A model generated the notes under the pieces. That model searched no databases and was not told where the DNA came from. It saw nothing but the letters and a program-made list of their open reading frames with translations. Source: a bacterium (lineage in GTDB: Bacteria > Armatimonadota > Zipacnadia > Zipacnadales > Zipacnadaceae). Taken from it: a stretch of DNA of 56,393 bases. This document shows, one piece after another, positions 32,692 through 40,207 of this stretch. The stretch is taken from positions 1-56,393 of the forward strand of contig JAUVZM010000010.1 of assembly GCA_030602615.1 (NCBI GenBank). The letters run 5' to 3'. Within the stretch, counting starts at the first letter, position 1, and every line of letters begins with the position of its first letter. The position numbers were made by a program, and so were the translations under genes.

Positions 32692-34068
32692 ATGCCATCA
32701 CCAGCCTGCATTATCCTGGCCGCCGGAGAAGGCACCCGGCTGAAGTCTAAATATGCCAAGGCACTTCAGCCCTTATGCGGCAAGCCATTGATTCTCCATG
32801 CCGTTGATTCAGCCCAGGCCGCCGGTGCCGACCCCATTGTTGTGGTGATTGGGGCGGGAGCCGAGCAGATGCGGACAGTGCTGGCCGACACTGACGTGCG
32901 GATTACCCATCAAGCTGAACGCAAAGGCACTGGCCACGCGGTGATGTGCGCTCAAGCAGCCCTCGAAGGCTATCAGGGAGATGTGCTCGTCACCTGCGCC
33001 GATATTCCTCTGGTCCGCCCACAGACACTCAGCCAGCTTGCCGCCGGGCACTCTCAATCCGGCGCTGCCGCCACAGTGCTTACCACAATCTGTCCTGATC
33101 CCACCGGCTATGGGCGGGTGGTGCGCGGTGAGGACGGGCGTGTCCGGCAGATAGTCGAGCACGACGACGCCAGCCCGCAAGTCCAGCAAATCAAAGAGAT
33201 TAATACCAGCATCTACTGCTTCGACGCAGCAATACTATTCGGTGCTTTGCCCCGCCTGAGTGCTGACAATGTCCAGGACGAATATTATCTTACTGACGTT
33301 ATTCCTGAATTGCTTGATGAAGGCCACACTGTCGCCGCGGTGACCGCCCCCGACTGGCAGGAGGTAATGGGCATCAACACTCGCGCCCAGCATGCCGAAG
33401 CCGAACGGATTGCCCGCGACCGGGTGCGCCAGCGGCTGATGGATGACGGTGTGATGCTGATGGATCCCGCCTCCACTTTCATTGACTGTCAGGTGCAGAT
33501 TGGGTCGGACACCGTCATCTGGCCGGGAGCAGCCCTCCTGGGACAGACCCAGATTGGCAGCGATTGCCTCATAGAGAGCAACGTGCGCATAGAAAACTGC
33601 CAGATCGCCGATCGGGTGCAGATAAAGCATTGCAGCGTGGTGACCGACAGCCGTCTGGCCAACGAGGTGCAAGTCGGACCGTTTGCTCACATCCGTGATG
33701 ACAGCGACATTCACCAGCAGGCCTGCATCGGCAGCTACGCTGAGGTAGTCCGCAGTGTCGTCGGCCCCCGGAGTTACAATAAGCATTTCAGCTATCTGGG
33801 CGACGCCCAGGTCGGCGCCGATGTCAATATTGGCGCAGGCGTTATCACCTGCAACTACGATGGACAGGCCAAGCACCGCACGGTAATTGAGGATGGTGCT
33901 TTCGTGGGCAGCGACGTCACCGTCGTCGCGCCGGTAACCATTGGCGCCCGCGCCTACATCGGCGCGGGATCGGTCATAACCAAGGATGTACCGCCCGATG
34001 CCCTATCCGTGAGCCGAGGCCCCCAGAAAAACATTGAAGACTGGGCCAAACAACGCCGGGAACAGTAA
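32692..34068 (+). CDS. glmU: Bifunctional N-acetylglucosamine-1-phosphate uridyltransferase / glucosamine-1-phosphate acetyltransferase
   Basis: A 458-residue cytoplasmic enzyme of peptidoglycan and surface-sugar precursor synthesis. It acetylates glucosamine-1-phosphate and then forms UDP-GlcNAc. The N-terminal uridyltransferase part has CIILAAGEGTRLKSKYAKAL and VTCADIPLVRP; the C-terminal left-handed beta-helix has hexapeptide repeats, GPRSYNKHFSYLGD and GVITCNYDGQAKHRT, with the conserved His/Tyr/Asn of the acetyl site. Length is normal. GGAGG lies before the ATG with a longer than usual spacer. No glmS or prs neighbour is present. Confidence 0.95.
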   Translation: MPSPACIILAAGEGTRLKSKYAKALQPLCGKPLILHAVDSAQAAGADPIVVVIGAGAEQMRTVLADTDVRITHQAERKGTGHAVMCAQAALEGYQGDVLVTCADIPLVRPQTLSQLAAGHSQSGAAATVLTTICPDPTGYGRVVRGEDGRVRQIVEHDDASPQVQQIKEINTSIYCFDAAILFGALPRLSADNVQDEYYLTDVIPELLDEGHTVAAVTAPDWQEVMGINTRAQHAEAERIARDRVRQRLMDDGVMLMDPASTFIDCQVQIGSDTVIWPGAALLGQTQIGSDCLIESNVRIENCQIADRVQIKHCSVVTDSRLANEVQVGPFAHIRDDSDIHQQACIGSYAEVVRSVVGPRSYNKHFSYLGDAQVGADVNIGAGVITCNYDGQAKHRTVIEDGAFVGSDVTVVAPVTIGARAYIGAGSVITKDVPPDALSVSRGPQKNIEDWAKQRREQ

Positions 34069-34125
34069 CTGTCGGCACCTGACCTACCGTTCTTCACCAC
34101 AACAGTTGAGGCGCTCACCTGACTT

Positions 34126-35130
34126 ATGTTAGCCATATTCCGCTTGGAGCAAAAATTATCAACGATGCGCGAGCTGGCCACAATGCTCAAGGCCGGTATG
34201 GCCCTGGGCGAGGCGCTTCACGTCCTGGAGGGGCGCGCCGCCTATCCCCGACTGCGGCAAGTAATACAAGAGGGCGCTAAGCGCGTGACGGCCGGCGGTA
34301 GCTTCTCTGAGGTGCTGGCCCAATACCCCGAAGAGTTCTCCGAACTGACCACAGCGGTCATCGCCATGGGTGAGCAAACCGGGCGGCTGGACGAATCCTT
34401 CGACCAGGTGGCCGGCTACCTCGAGCGCGAGTATAGCCTGCGCCAGATGATCATGCGTGAGACCTTTTATCCCAAGGTTCTCCTGGTTGCTTGCATACTG
34501 ATTCCCTTGGCCATACCCGCACTGATCCAAGCTATCATGGGCTCTATCTGGTCCGGCCTGTGGCTGTTCCTCAAGACCCTGGCGAAGTGGGGACTAATCC
34601 TGGGGATTCCGGGCGGCCTCGTCTACCTGGTCTGCCGCTCGCTGGGCAAGGGCGAGCAGTCGCGGGAGGTCCTCGATTCGCTGAAGCTGCATATTCCGCT
34701 GATCGGCCCAGTGGTGCGCCGGCTGGCGCTGGCCAGGTTCGCCCGCGCTTTGTCCTACACCTACTCCGCCGGCGTACCGATGGCGCAGGGCATTTCCCTG
34801 GCCGCCGCGGTGACCGGCAATGCAATTCTGGAGCGACGTTTCCAGAACGCCGTGCCCCTGGTCCAGAAGGGTTACAAGCTTTCCGACGCCCTGGGCAAAG
34901 CTCCTGATATTGACGACATGGCCGTGCGTATGCTCCGGACCGGCGAGCAGACCGGGGAGCTGGATGAAACAATGGACCGCGTCGCCGAACATTTCGAGGT
35001 CGCCGCCGAGACCTCTATCCATCGCATGGCGGTAATGGCTCTGCCCATCGGCGTAATCTTCGTCGGCATCATCGTTACCTGCATTCTAATACAATTCTAC
35101 GTCGGCTATTTCGGCCAACTCCTCGAATAA
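34126..35130 (+). CDS. GspF/PilC-type inner-membrane platform protein
   Basis: A 334-residue membrane protein of the type II secretion/type IV pilus platform family. Two T2SSF modules are visible: the first with ATMLKAGMALGEALHVLEG and MGEQTGRLDESFDQVAGYLE, the second with SYTYSAGVPMAQGISLAAAV and RTGEQTGELDETMDRVAEHF. Three hydrophobic segments lie near residues 115-140, 150-170 and 300-325. The family is usually ~400 residues; the missing part is the N-terminal cytoplasmic extension. A pseudopilin-like gene is 4 kb downstream, but the ATPase, secretin and peptidase are not in the window. Confidence 0.88.
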   Translation: MLAIFRLEQKLSTMRELATMLKAGMALGEALHVLEGRAAYPRLRQVIQEGAKRVTAGGSFSEVLAQYPEEFSELTTAVIAMGEQTGRLDESFDQVAGYLEREYSLRQMIMRETFYPKVLLVACILIPLAIPALIQAIMGSIWSGLWLFLKTLAKWGLILGIPGGLVYLVCRSLGKGEQSREVLDSLKLHIPLIGPVVRRLALARFARALSYTYSAGVPMAQGISLAAAVTGNAILERRFQNAVPLVQKGYKLSDALGKAPDIDDMAVRMLRTGEQTGELDETMDRVAEHFEVAAETSIHRMAVMALPIGVIFVGIIVTCILIQFYVGYFGQLLE

Positions 35131-35144
35131 TCGGTGACGGTCTG

Positions 35145-35173
35145 TTGCCAGGCCGCGCCAGGGCGCGTATAAT
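35145..35173 (+). promoter_or_regulatory. Sigma-70 promoter of the panC-panD-nadC operon
   Basis: TTGCCA at 35145-35150, a 17-base spacer and TATAAT at 35168-35173. Transcription would start near 35180, only about six bases before the upstream ATG at 35186 but 36 bases before the GTG at 35216, which has AGGTGA before it; this favours the GTG as the panC start. Confidence 0.62.
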
Positions 35174-35215
35174 CAACCCCACTGAATGCCGAAGGCTAAA
35201 CCAGGTGACTTGCTC

Positions 35216-36088
35216 GTGCGCATCGTCGAGACAATCTCCGAGCTGAGAGTTTCAACTATTGCCCAGGCCCGGGCTTCTGGTAAAGTCGTGGGCCTGGTGC
35301 CGACGCTGGGGGCGTTGCACGCAGGCCATCTCTCGCTCATTGAAGCTGCCAGCCGGCGGGACGACTTCGTTGTAGTCAGCATATTTGTCAACCCTACCCA
35401 GTTCGGCCCGGAAGAGGATTACCAGCGATATCCGCGGCAATTGATCCGCGACGCCGAGCTTGCCGAGCAGGTCGGTGGCGATCTGATATTCGCACCGTCA
35501 CGGGCCGAAATGTACCCCGATGATCACTCAACCTGGGTGGAAGTCGAAGACATAACTGAGGGCCTGTGCGGTCGCTTCCGGCCCGGACATTTCCGGGGAG
35601 TAACCACAGTGGTCACCAAGCTGCTGAATATCGTCCAGCCGGACCGGGCCTATTTTGGCAAGAAGGACTATCAGCAGCTAGTCGTGATAAAGCGACTAGT
35701 GCGCGACCTGAATATACCGGTGGAGATAGTGGGCCTGCCGACTGTGCGCGAGGCCGACGGCCTGGCGGTAAGCTCACGCAATCAGTACCTGGACACCCAG
35801 CAGCGCGCAGCAGCGCCCCAACTATACCAGGCCCTGCAGCACGGCGCAGAAGCGGCTCGCCACGGCGCCAGGGGCACCGAAGTTGAACAGGTCGTCCGGG
35901 AATCACTGGCCAGCGAGCCGGTGTTTACAGTACAATATGTGCAGGCCGTTGACCCGGAGACTTTGCAACCACTGGGCGAAGCGGGAGCACCAATGGTAGT
36001 AGCGGCGGCTGCCTATCTGGGCGATACGCGACTCATTGACAACATTAAGATTGAAGAGGATGCCATAAATGCTGAGAATGATGGCTAA
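35216..36088 (+). CDS. panC: Pantothenate synthetase
   Basis: A 290-residue enzyme that joins pantoate and beta-alanine with ATP, the last step of pantothenate synthesis. Motifs: VPTLGALHAGHLSLIEAA (HxGH-type, with Leu and Ala at two positions usually Met and Glu), VSIFVNPTQFGPEEDYQRYP, YFGKKDYQQLVVIKRLV and GLAVSSRNQYL (KMSKS-equivalent SSRN). Start chosen at GTG 35216 because of the promoter position and AGGTGA; ATG 35186 would add ten residues. Its end overlaps panD by 20 bases, consistent with joint supply of beta-alanine. Confidence 0.93.
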   Translation: MRIVETISELRVSTIAQARASGKVVGLVPTLGALHAGHLSLIEAASRRDDFVVVSIFVNPTQFGPEEDYQRYPRQLIRDAELAEQVGGDLIFAPSRAEMYPDDHSTWVEVEDITEGLCGRFRPGHFRGVTTVVTKLLNIVQPDRAYFGKKDYQQLVVIKRLVRDLNIPVEIVGLPTVREADGLAVSSRNQYLDTQQRAAAPQLYQALQHGAEAARHGARGTEVEQVVRESLASEPVFTVQYVQAVDPETLQPLGEAGAPMVVAAAAYLGDTRLIDNIKIEEDAINAENDG

Positions 36089-36425
36089 AACCAAGATCCA
36101 CAACGCCACGGTCACCGATACCGACTTATATTATGCAGGAAGTATTGGCATTGACCGCGAAATTATGGAGGCCGTTGACCTGCTGCCCGACGAATGGGTA
36201 GTGGTGGTCAATTGCAATAACGGGGCGCGATTCGAGACTTACGTTATCGCCGAGCCGACCGGCAGCGGGACGATTCGTCTGTACGGGCCATGTGCCCGTG
36301 CGGGAGAAGTGGGCGATGTCGTACACATTATGTCCTACTGTGCTATGGACCAACAGGAAGCCCGCAGTAGCCAAATGAAGGTAGCCATACTTGGTGAGAG
36401 CAACACCATCGAGGAGAGTCAATGA
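36069..36425 (+). CDS. panD: Aspartate 1-decarboxylase proenzyme
   Basis: A 118-residue pyruvoyl enzyme that makes beta-alanine from aspartate. The self-cleavage site Gly-Ser is in YYAGSIGIDREIM; the lysine-containing start AKTKIHNATVTDTDL, and WVVVVNCNNGARFETYVI and CARAGEVGDVVHIMSYC are family features. GAAGAGG lies seven bases before the ATG at 36069. It overlaps panC upstream and its TGA overlaps the ATG of nadC (ATGA), so all three are translated together. Confidence 0.94.
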   Translation: MLRMMAKTKIHNATVTDTDLYYAGSIGIDREIMEAVDLLPDEWVVVVNCNNGARFETYVIAEPTGSGTIRLYGPCARAGEVGDVVHIMSYCAMDQQEARSSQMKVAILGESNTIEESQ

Positions 36426-37288
36426 GCGAGTTTGAGAGCGACCTTGAGGGCCAGTCTTATCTGATTCGGGATATTGTCGCCCGGGTCTTAGCGGAGGACA
36501 TCGGCCCCGGCGATGCCACCAGCCGCGCGGTAATCCCGCCGGAAACTCGCGCTGCCGGGCAACTGCTAGCCAAAGAGTCGGGAGTTGTTGCGGGGATGGA
36601 GGTGGCCCGGGAATGTTTCCAACAGCTCAGTTCACAGACGGAGTTTGCCGCAGTCAAGCATTCGGGAGAACACTTTGAAGTCGGTGAGGTGTTGGCCACC
36701 GTTCAGGGGCCAGCTCGCGCCCTGCTGGCGGCCGAGCGAACCGCGCTCAACTTCCTGCAGAGGCTCTGCGGCATCGCCACTCTCACCCGTAAGTTTGTGG
36801 ATGCTGTGGCTGGCACTGGTGTCGAAATTGCTGATACCCGCAAGACCACCCCGGGGATACGCTCGCTGGACCGGGCCGCAGTGCGGGCCGGAGGCGGAAA
36901 GAATCACCGCACCGCGCTGTACGATGGTATACTGATAAAAGACAATCATATTCGGCTGGTCGGGAGTGTCAGCGCAGCCGTCCAGGCAGCGCGCAGCAAA
37001 GCCCATAGCCTGTTCAAAGTTGAAATCGAAACCACCAACCTCGACCAAGTCCGGGAGGCATTGGCGGCCAGTGCTGATATCATAATGCTGGACAATATGA
37101 GCCTGGAGATGATGGGCAAGGCAGTCAAGATCATCGGCGATCGCGCTCTCATCGAGGCTTCCGGTGGTATCGAGTTGGACGAAGTCGCCGAGGTCGCCGC
37201 GATCGGGGTTGACATCATATCGGTGGGCACACTGACCCACTCAGCCCCGTCGCTGGATATAAGCCTGGAACTGTCTCCCATTGAGTAA
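36422..37288 (+). CDS. nadC: Nicotinate-nucleotide pyrophosphorylase (carboxylating)
   Basis: A 288-residue quinolinate phosphoribosyltransferase of de novo NAD synthesis. It has ALNFLQRLCGIATLTRKFVD, DTRKTTPGIRSLDRAAVRAG, NHRTALYDGILIKDNHI and EIETTNLDQVREAL, all typical, and a C-terminal ASGGIELDEVAEVAAIGVD for the phosphate site. Length is normal. It is the third gene of the pan operon and starts on the overlapping ATGA. nadA and nadB are not in the window. Linking NAD and CoA precursor genes in one operon is common. Confidence 0.94.
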   Translation: MSEFESDLEGQSYLIRDIVARVLAEDIGPGDATSRAVIPPETRAAGQLLAKESGVVAGMEVARECFQQLSSQTEFAAVKHSGEHFEVGEVLATVQGPARALLAAERTALNFLQRLCGIATLTRKFVDAVAGTGVEIADTRKTTPGIRSLDRAAVRAGGGKNHRTALYDGILIKDNHIRLVGSVSAAVQAARSKAHSLFKVEIETTNLDQVREALAASADIIMLDNMSLEMMGKAVKIIGDRALIEASGGIELDEVAEVAAIGVDIISVGTLTHSAPSLDISLELSPIE

Positions 37289-37305
37289 CACAACCGACCT
37301 GTGGG

Positions 37306-38538
37306 GTGAGCGGCTTGCGGTTATCGCCTCGCTGTCACAAACTGGCAGTGTTGGCAGGTGTCCTGGGACTGATTGGTGCTGGGATGGGTGCTGCGGCTGA
37401 GCGTAATCTGGCCGCGGGTAAGCCTTATCTGTGCACTACTGAACTGCGCCCCGGCTGGACCGGCCTGGTCGACAGCCAAAATGACAGCGACCAGCCCCCG
37501 GCCTGTTTTGCCACAGACAATTCCGCGCAGTTTCCCAAAGAGGCGATAATTGATCTGGGCGGGGTATACCAGCTAACCAAGATTGCTGTCTACAACAGCC
37601 TAAATGGCAACACGCGGCACATTGCCGTGTGGATTTCGCTGGATGCAAAAGACTTCACGCAACTGCGCGAATACTACTTTCCACCTGACCGCATCCAGCC
37701 GCTGATCCACTCGTTTCCCTCCCATCCCCGCCCGGCCCGTTATATCAAGATAAGTATGCACGACACCTGGACCGGGGGTGAAGGTGGCGATAACTGCCTG
37801 TACCTGCGCGAGGTGGAAGTCTACGGTGATGAAGAGGCGGAAAGCACCGCGGTGGATGCCTGGGCGAGCATGATGGCTCTAGCTCGCTGGCAACCAGCGT
37901 TGGTCCGGCCGCACTCGGTGGATCTGTTCCGCCGTTACTGCCTGCAGCAGCAAACGGATATCGTTGTGGGCGTATTAGGCGACCGCTTCGCCGCCTCGGC
38001 AGGTAGTTCAAGTGCTTTATCCCAACCCACCTGGGTGGACCTGTTTAGCGAGCGACTCAAACAACGTGGCACCTATGAAACTGTCCGAGTGCTGGCTGCC
38101 AACAGTGTCAGACTGAACAACTTGACTGAACTTCGCGGAAGACTCAGCGATTTCCAATCGGTAGATTTGCTGATTGTTGCTTACGGGACCGAGGCTAGCC
38201 TTACAGATATGCCGACGCTGGAGTTTCGACGCCAGCTTCAGCAACTTGTGGAGCTAGTCCAGGACGAGCTGGCAGCGCTAACCGTGGTGGTTACGCCGGC
38301 GCCCTTTGCCCACCGGCCCGACCTGGCCGGATTTGCCCAGGTGCAGGGCAAAGACAGTTGGCGACTGGCCCGTGCCGCTGAGCAGGTTGCCGCGCTCACC
38401 GACTGCGCAGTGGTGCGGACGGCTTCGGTACTGGCTCACAGCGAGCACGACGTTGCAGACATCTACCAAGATAACTTATCATTAAGCCAGATGGGGCATC
38501 TGGCCGTGGCCCGAGCGCTGGAGAATCTATTGTGGTAA
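37306..38538 (+). CDS. Secreted discoidin-domain protein with a degenerate SGNH hydrolase domain
   Basis: A 410-residue secreted protein with signal peptide (hydrophobic residues ~13-29). Residues ~30-180 are an F5/8 type C (discoidin)-like domain: AIIDLGGVYQLTKIAVYNS and ARYIKISMHDTWTGG. Residues ~220-410 have the outline of an SGNH/GDSL hydrolase, but block I reads VLGDRFAASAG, so Arg replaces the catalytic Ser; block III reads VAYGTEASL instead of GxND; block V retains a His in SQMGHLAVA but its Asp is changed. It is therefore probably a binding pseudoenzyme. The GTG start follows nadC after 17 bases. Confidence 0.65.
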   Translation: MSGLRLSPRCHKLAVLAGVLGLIGAGMGAAAERNLAAGKPYLCTTELRPGWTGLVDSQNDSDQPPACFATDNSAQFPKEAIIDLGGVYQLTKIAVYNSLNGNTRHIAVWISLDAKDFTQLREYYFPPDRIQPLIHSFPSHPRPARYIKISMHDTWTGGEGGDNCLYLREVEVYGDEEAESTAVDAWASMMALARWQPALVRPHSVDLFRRYCLQQQTDIVVGVLGDRFAASAGSSSALSQPTWVDLFSERLKQRGTYETVRVLAANSVRLNNLTELRGRLSDFQSVDLLIVAYGTEASLTDMPTLEFRRQLQQLVELVQDELAALTVVVTPAPFAHRPDLAGFAQVQGKDSWRLARAAEQVAALTDCAVVRTASVLAHSEHDVADIYQDNLSLSQMGHLAVARALENLLW

Positions 38539-38593
38539 GTAATCGGCCAAAACGATACACTACACGCTGCAGCATGAGATGAGGTAACCGCAA

Positions 38594-38902
38594 ATGCGAA
38601 TAATCTGGGGCATAATTCTTGGTGTTGTGCTGTTCTTCCCCGGCATCGTGCTAGTACAATGGGTGGGAGAAGACTTGCTTGAGTACAAAGAAATGTCGGT
38701 TACCGACGGCTGCCTGGTGATGATCATCATCCTGCTGAGCGTGATAATCGTTACCGGCATCAGTCGCCGCCAGCAGTACCACCCATCCCAGCGCCAGCCG
38801 TTAGCACCCGGTTCCGAGACAGAGCCCTATCCGCAACAGCCACCCTCGCGGGGAGTGCGCCGACCACTGGGCCGGACCTCTTCGAGCCGCAAGCGAGAAT
38901 GA
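38594..38902 (+). CDS. Small two-helix membrane protein, function unknown
   Basis: A 102-residue protein with two hydrophobic segments (about residues 2-24 and 40-58), a short loop between them and a Pro/Arg-rich basic tail. GAGG lies eleven bases before the ATG. The stop overlaps the ATG of the following lipoprotein gene (ATGA), so they are co-translated. I recognise no family. Confidence 0.6.
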   Translation: MRIIWGIILGVVLFFPGIVLVQWVGEDLLEYKEMSVTDGCLVMIIILLSVIIVTGISRRQQYHPSQRQPLAPGSETEPYPQQPPSRGVRRPLGRTSSSRKRE

Positions 38903-39333
38903 ACTACTTCTCACCGCCGCCACAACCAGGCGAATCATCTCAGCTGCGGGGAACAGGCGTACGCACAGACAGAGTAGCTCTACTACTTCTCATCTTGGTA
39001 GTTCAAGCTGGCGCCATATCGGGCTGTGGCGGTCCACGCACGACTAGCAGCATAGATGCCGTTCAGGTGCCCAAACACCGCTGGTACGTGGATGACGTGA
39101 AGACCAAGGTGTGGGTGGTGGGTGAGCTGTGGAACACCGGCGAGGCTGCCGTCGAAGGCGTGGAGGTGCATGTCACACTTCACGATTCACACGGCAGCGT
39201 TCGGGGCACGAGTATGGTAGTGGAAGAAGACCTTAAAGCAGGCGAGAGCCGCGTCTTCCATCTAGGAGTGACGCGACAGGGGGGAACTGCCACGGTGACT
39301 GTTGAGCTGAAACAGCCCGAGGAACCAGACTGA
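38899..39333 (+). CDS. Lipoprotein with FxLYD-like domain
   Basis: A 144-residue envelope protein. A hydrophobic signal segment (about residues 26-42) ends in the lipobox-like AISGCGG, with Cys43 as probable lipidation site; the N-terminus is long, so the true start could be later. The C-terminal ~85 residues contain VVGELWNTGEAAVEGVEVHV and LKAGESRVFHLG, the pattern of FxLYD-type beta-sandwich domains. It overlaps the small membrane protein gene by four bases. No specific role is known. Confidence 0.62.
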   Translation: MNYFSPPPQPGESSQLRGTGVRTDRVALLLLILVVQAGAISGCGGPRTTSSIDAVQVPKHRWYVDDVKTKVWVVGELWNTGEAAVEGVEVHVTLHDSHGSVRGTSMVVEEDLKAGESRVFHLGVTRQGGTATVTVELKQPEEPD

Positions 39334-39443
39334 CCAGCCCGCATAGTGCAGCAGCAGAAGTAATTGCTAGCGTACGCCTAAAAACACAGACAATTAGCCA
39401 GCGCCGCCCTGGGAGCTGCGATCCCACTGGATTAGGGGGCATA

Positions 39444-40064
39444 GTGCATCGCAAGCTGCGCGCAGGCTTCACGCTTATCGAACTGGTAGTGGTAATCAGT
39501 ATCATTCTGATTCTCGCTGCCATGCTGCTGCCGGTCTTCGAGCGGGCCGTAAAGTCCGCTGAAGCCATCAGTTGCCTGGCCAACGTGCGTAATCTAGCCC
39601 TGGCCAGTCAACTGTATACCAGTGATTATGACGGGCGGCTGCCCCCCGCGCTGCTTGACCTGCCCGACAGCACCAAGCAGAACTGCTGGGATGTTCTGCT
39701 GCTTCCTTATGTCGGCAGCCGCCAGATTTATCTGTGCTGCGCTGACGAAAACTCCACTCCAGGCCCGGCCTACACCAACTCTGTGACGCATAGCTACGGT
39801 ATCAACCTCGACGTTGCTATGGTCGGCGGCTATCCGGGGGCGTCGCTGCGATCAACCCAGATACCGCGACCCTGCGAGGCCATACTGTTCTTTGACTTGG
39901 CGCAGCCCTATTCCTACGGCTGGCGGGCCTCCTGGGGTAATATGTCGCAGTATGTCGCTGCCCGGCACAACCAGGCCAGCAATTTCGCGTTCTGCGCGGG
40001 CAATGCCAAGCGTATCAAGCCGTCTGAGACGCTAAGCAGCAGCGTGAACTTCTGGGAGCCCTGA
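39444..40064 (+). CDS. Type IV pilin-like/pseudopilin protein, DUF1559-like
   Basis: A 206-residue protein starting at a GTG. The prepilin peptidase site and hydrophobic helix are RAGFTLIELVVVISIILILA; cleavage would be after the Gly and the new N-terminal Phe methylated. The remainder has SYGINLDVAMVGG and RHNQASNFAFCAGNAKRI, which resembles the H-x-DG-type end of DUF1559 proteins, abundant in Armatimonadota and Planctomycetota-like genomes. A GspF-like platform protein is 4.3 kb upstream. Whether it forms a pilus or a secretion pseudopilus is open. Confidence 0.85.
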   Translation: MHRKLRAGFTLIELVVVISIILILAAMLLPVFERAVKSAEAISCLANVRNLALASQLYTSDYDGRLPPALLDLPDSTKQNCWDVLLLPYVGSRQIYLCCADENSTPGPAYTNSVTHSYGINLDVAMVGGYPGASLRSTQIPRPCEAILFFDLAQPYSYGWRASWGNMSQYVAARHNQASNFAFCAGNAKRIKPSETLSSSVNFWEP

Positions 40065-40143
40065 CGGGATTTGCCGGTTTGGCCGATGCCCTCGACAAGA
40101 GCAAGTCGCTTGTAGTCTCATTCTCCCCAGCTAACCTCCCCGC

Positions 40144-40173
40144 TTGCCTAGTCTAGCCCGAGCGCCTTATAAT
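40144..40173 (+). promoter_or_regulatory. Probable promoter of the amidase gene
   Basis: TTGCCT at 40144-40149, 18 bases, TATAAT at 40168-40173. The -10 element overlaps an in-frame ATG at 40172, so that ATG cannot be in the transcript; this supports the ATG at 40208 as the start. Confidence 0.5.
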
Positions 40174-40207
40174 GACAGACATCAACAGTGCGAGGCAACC
40201 GCAAACG

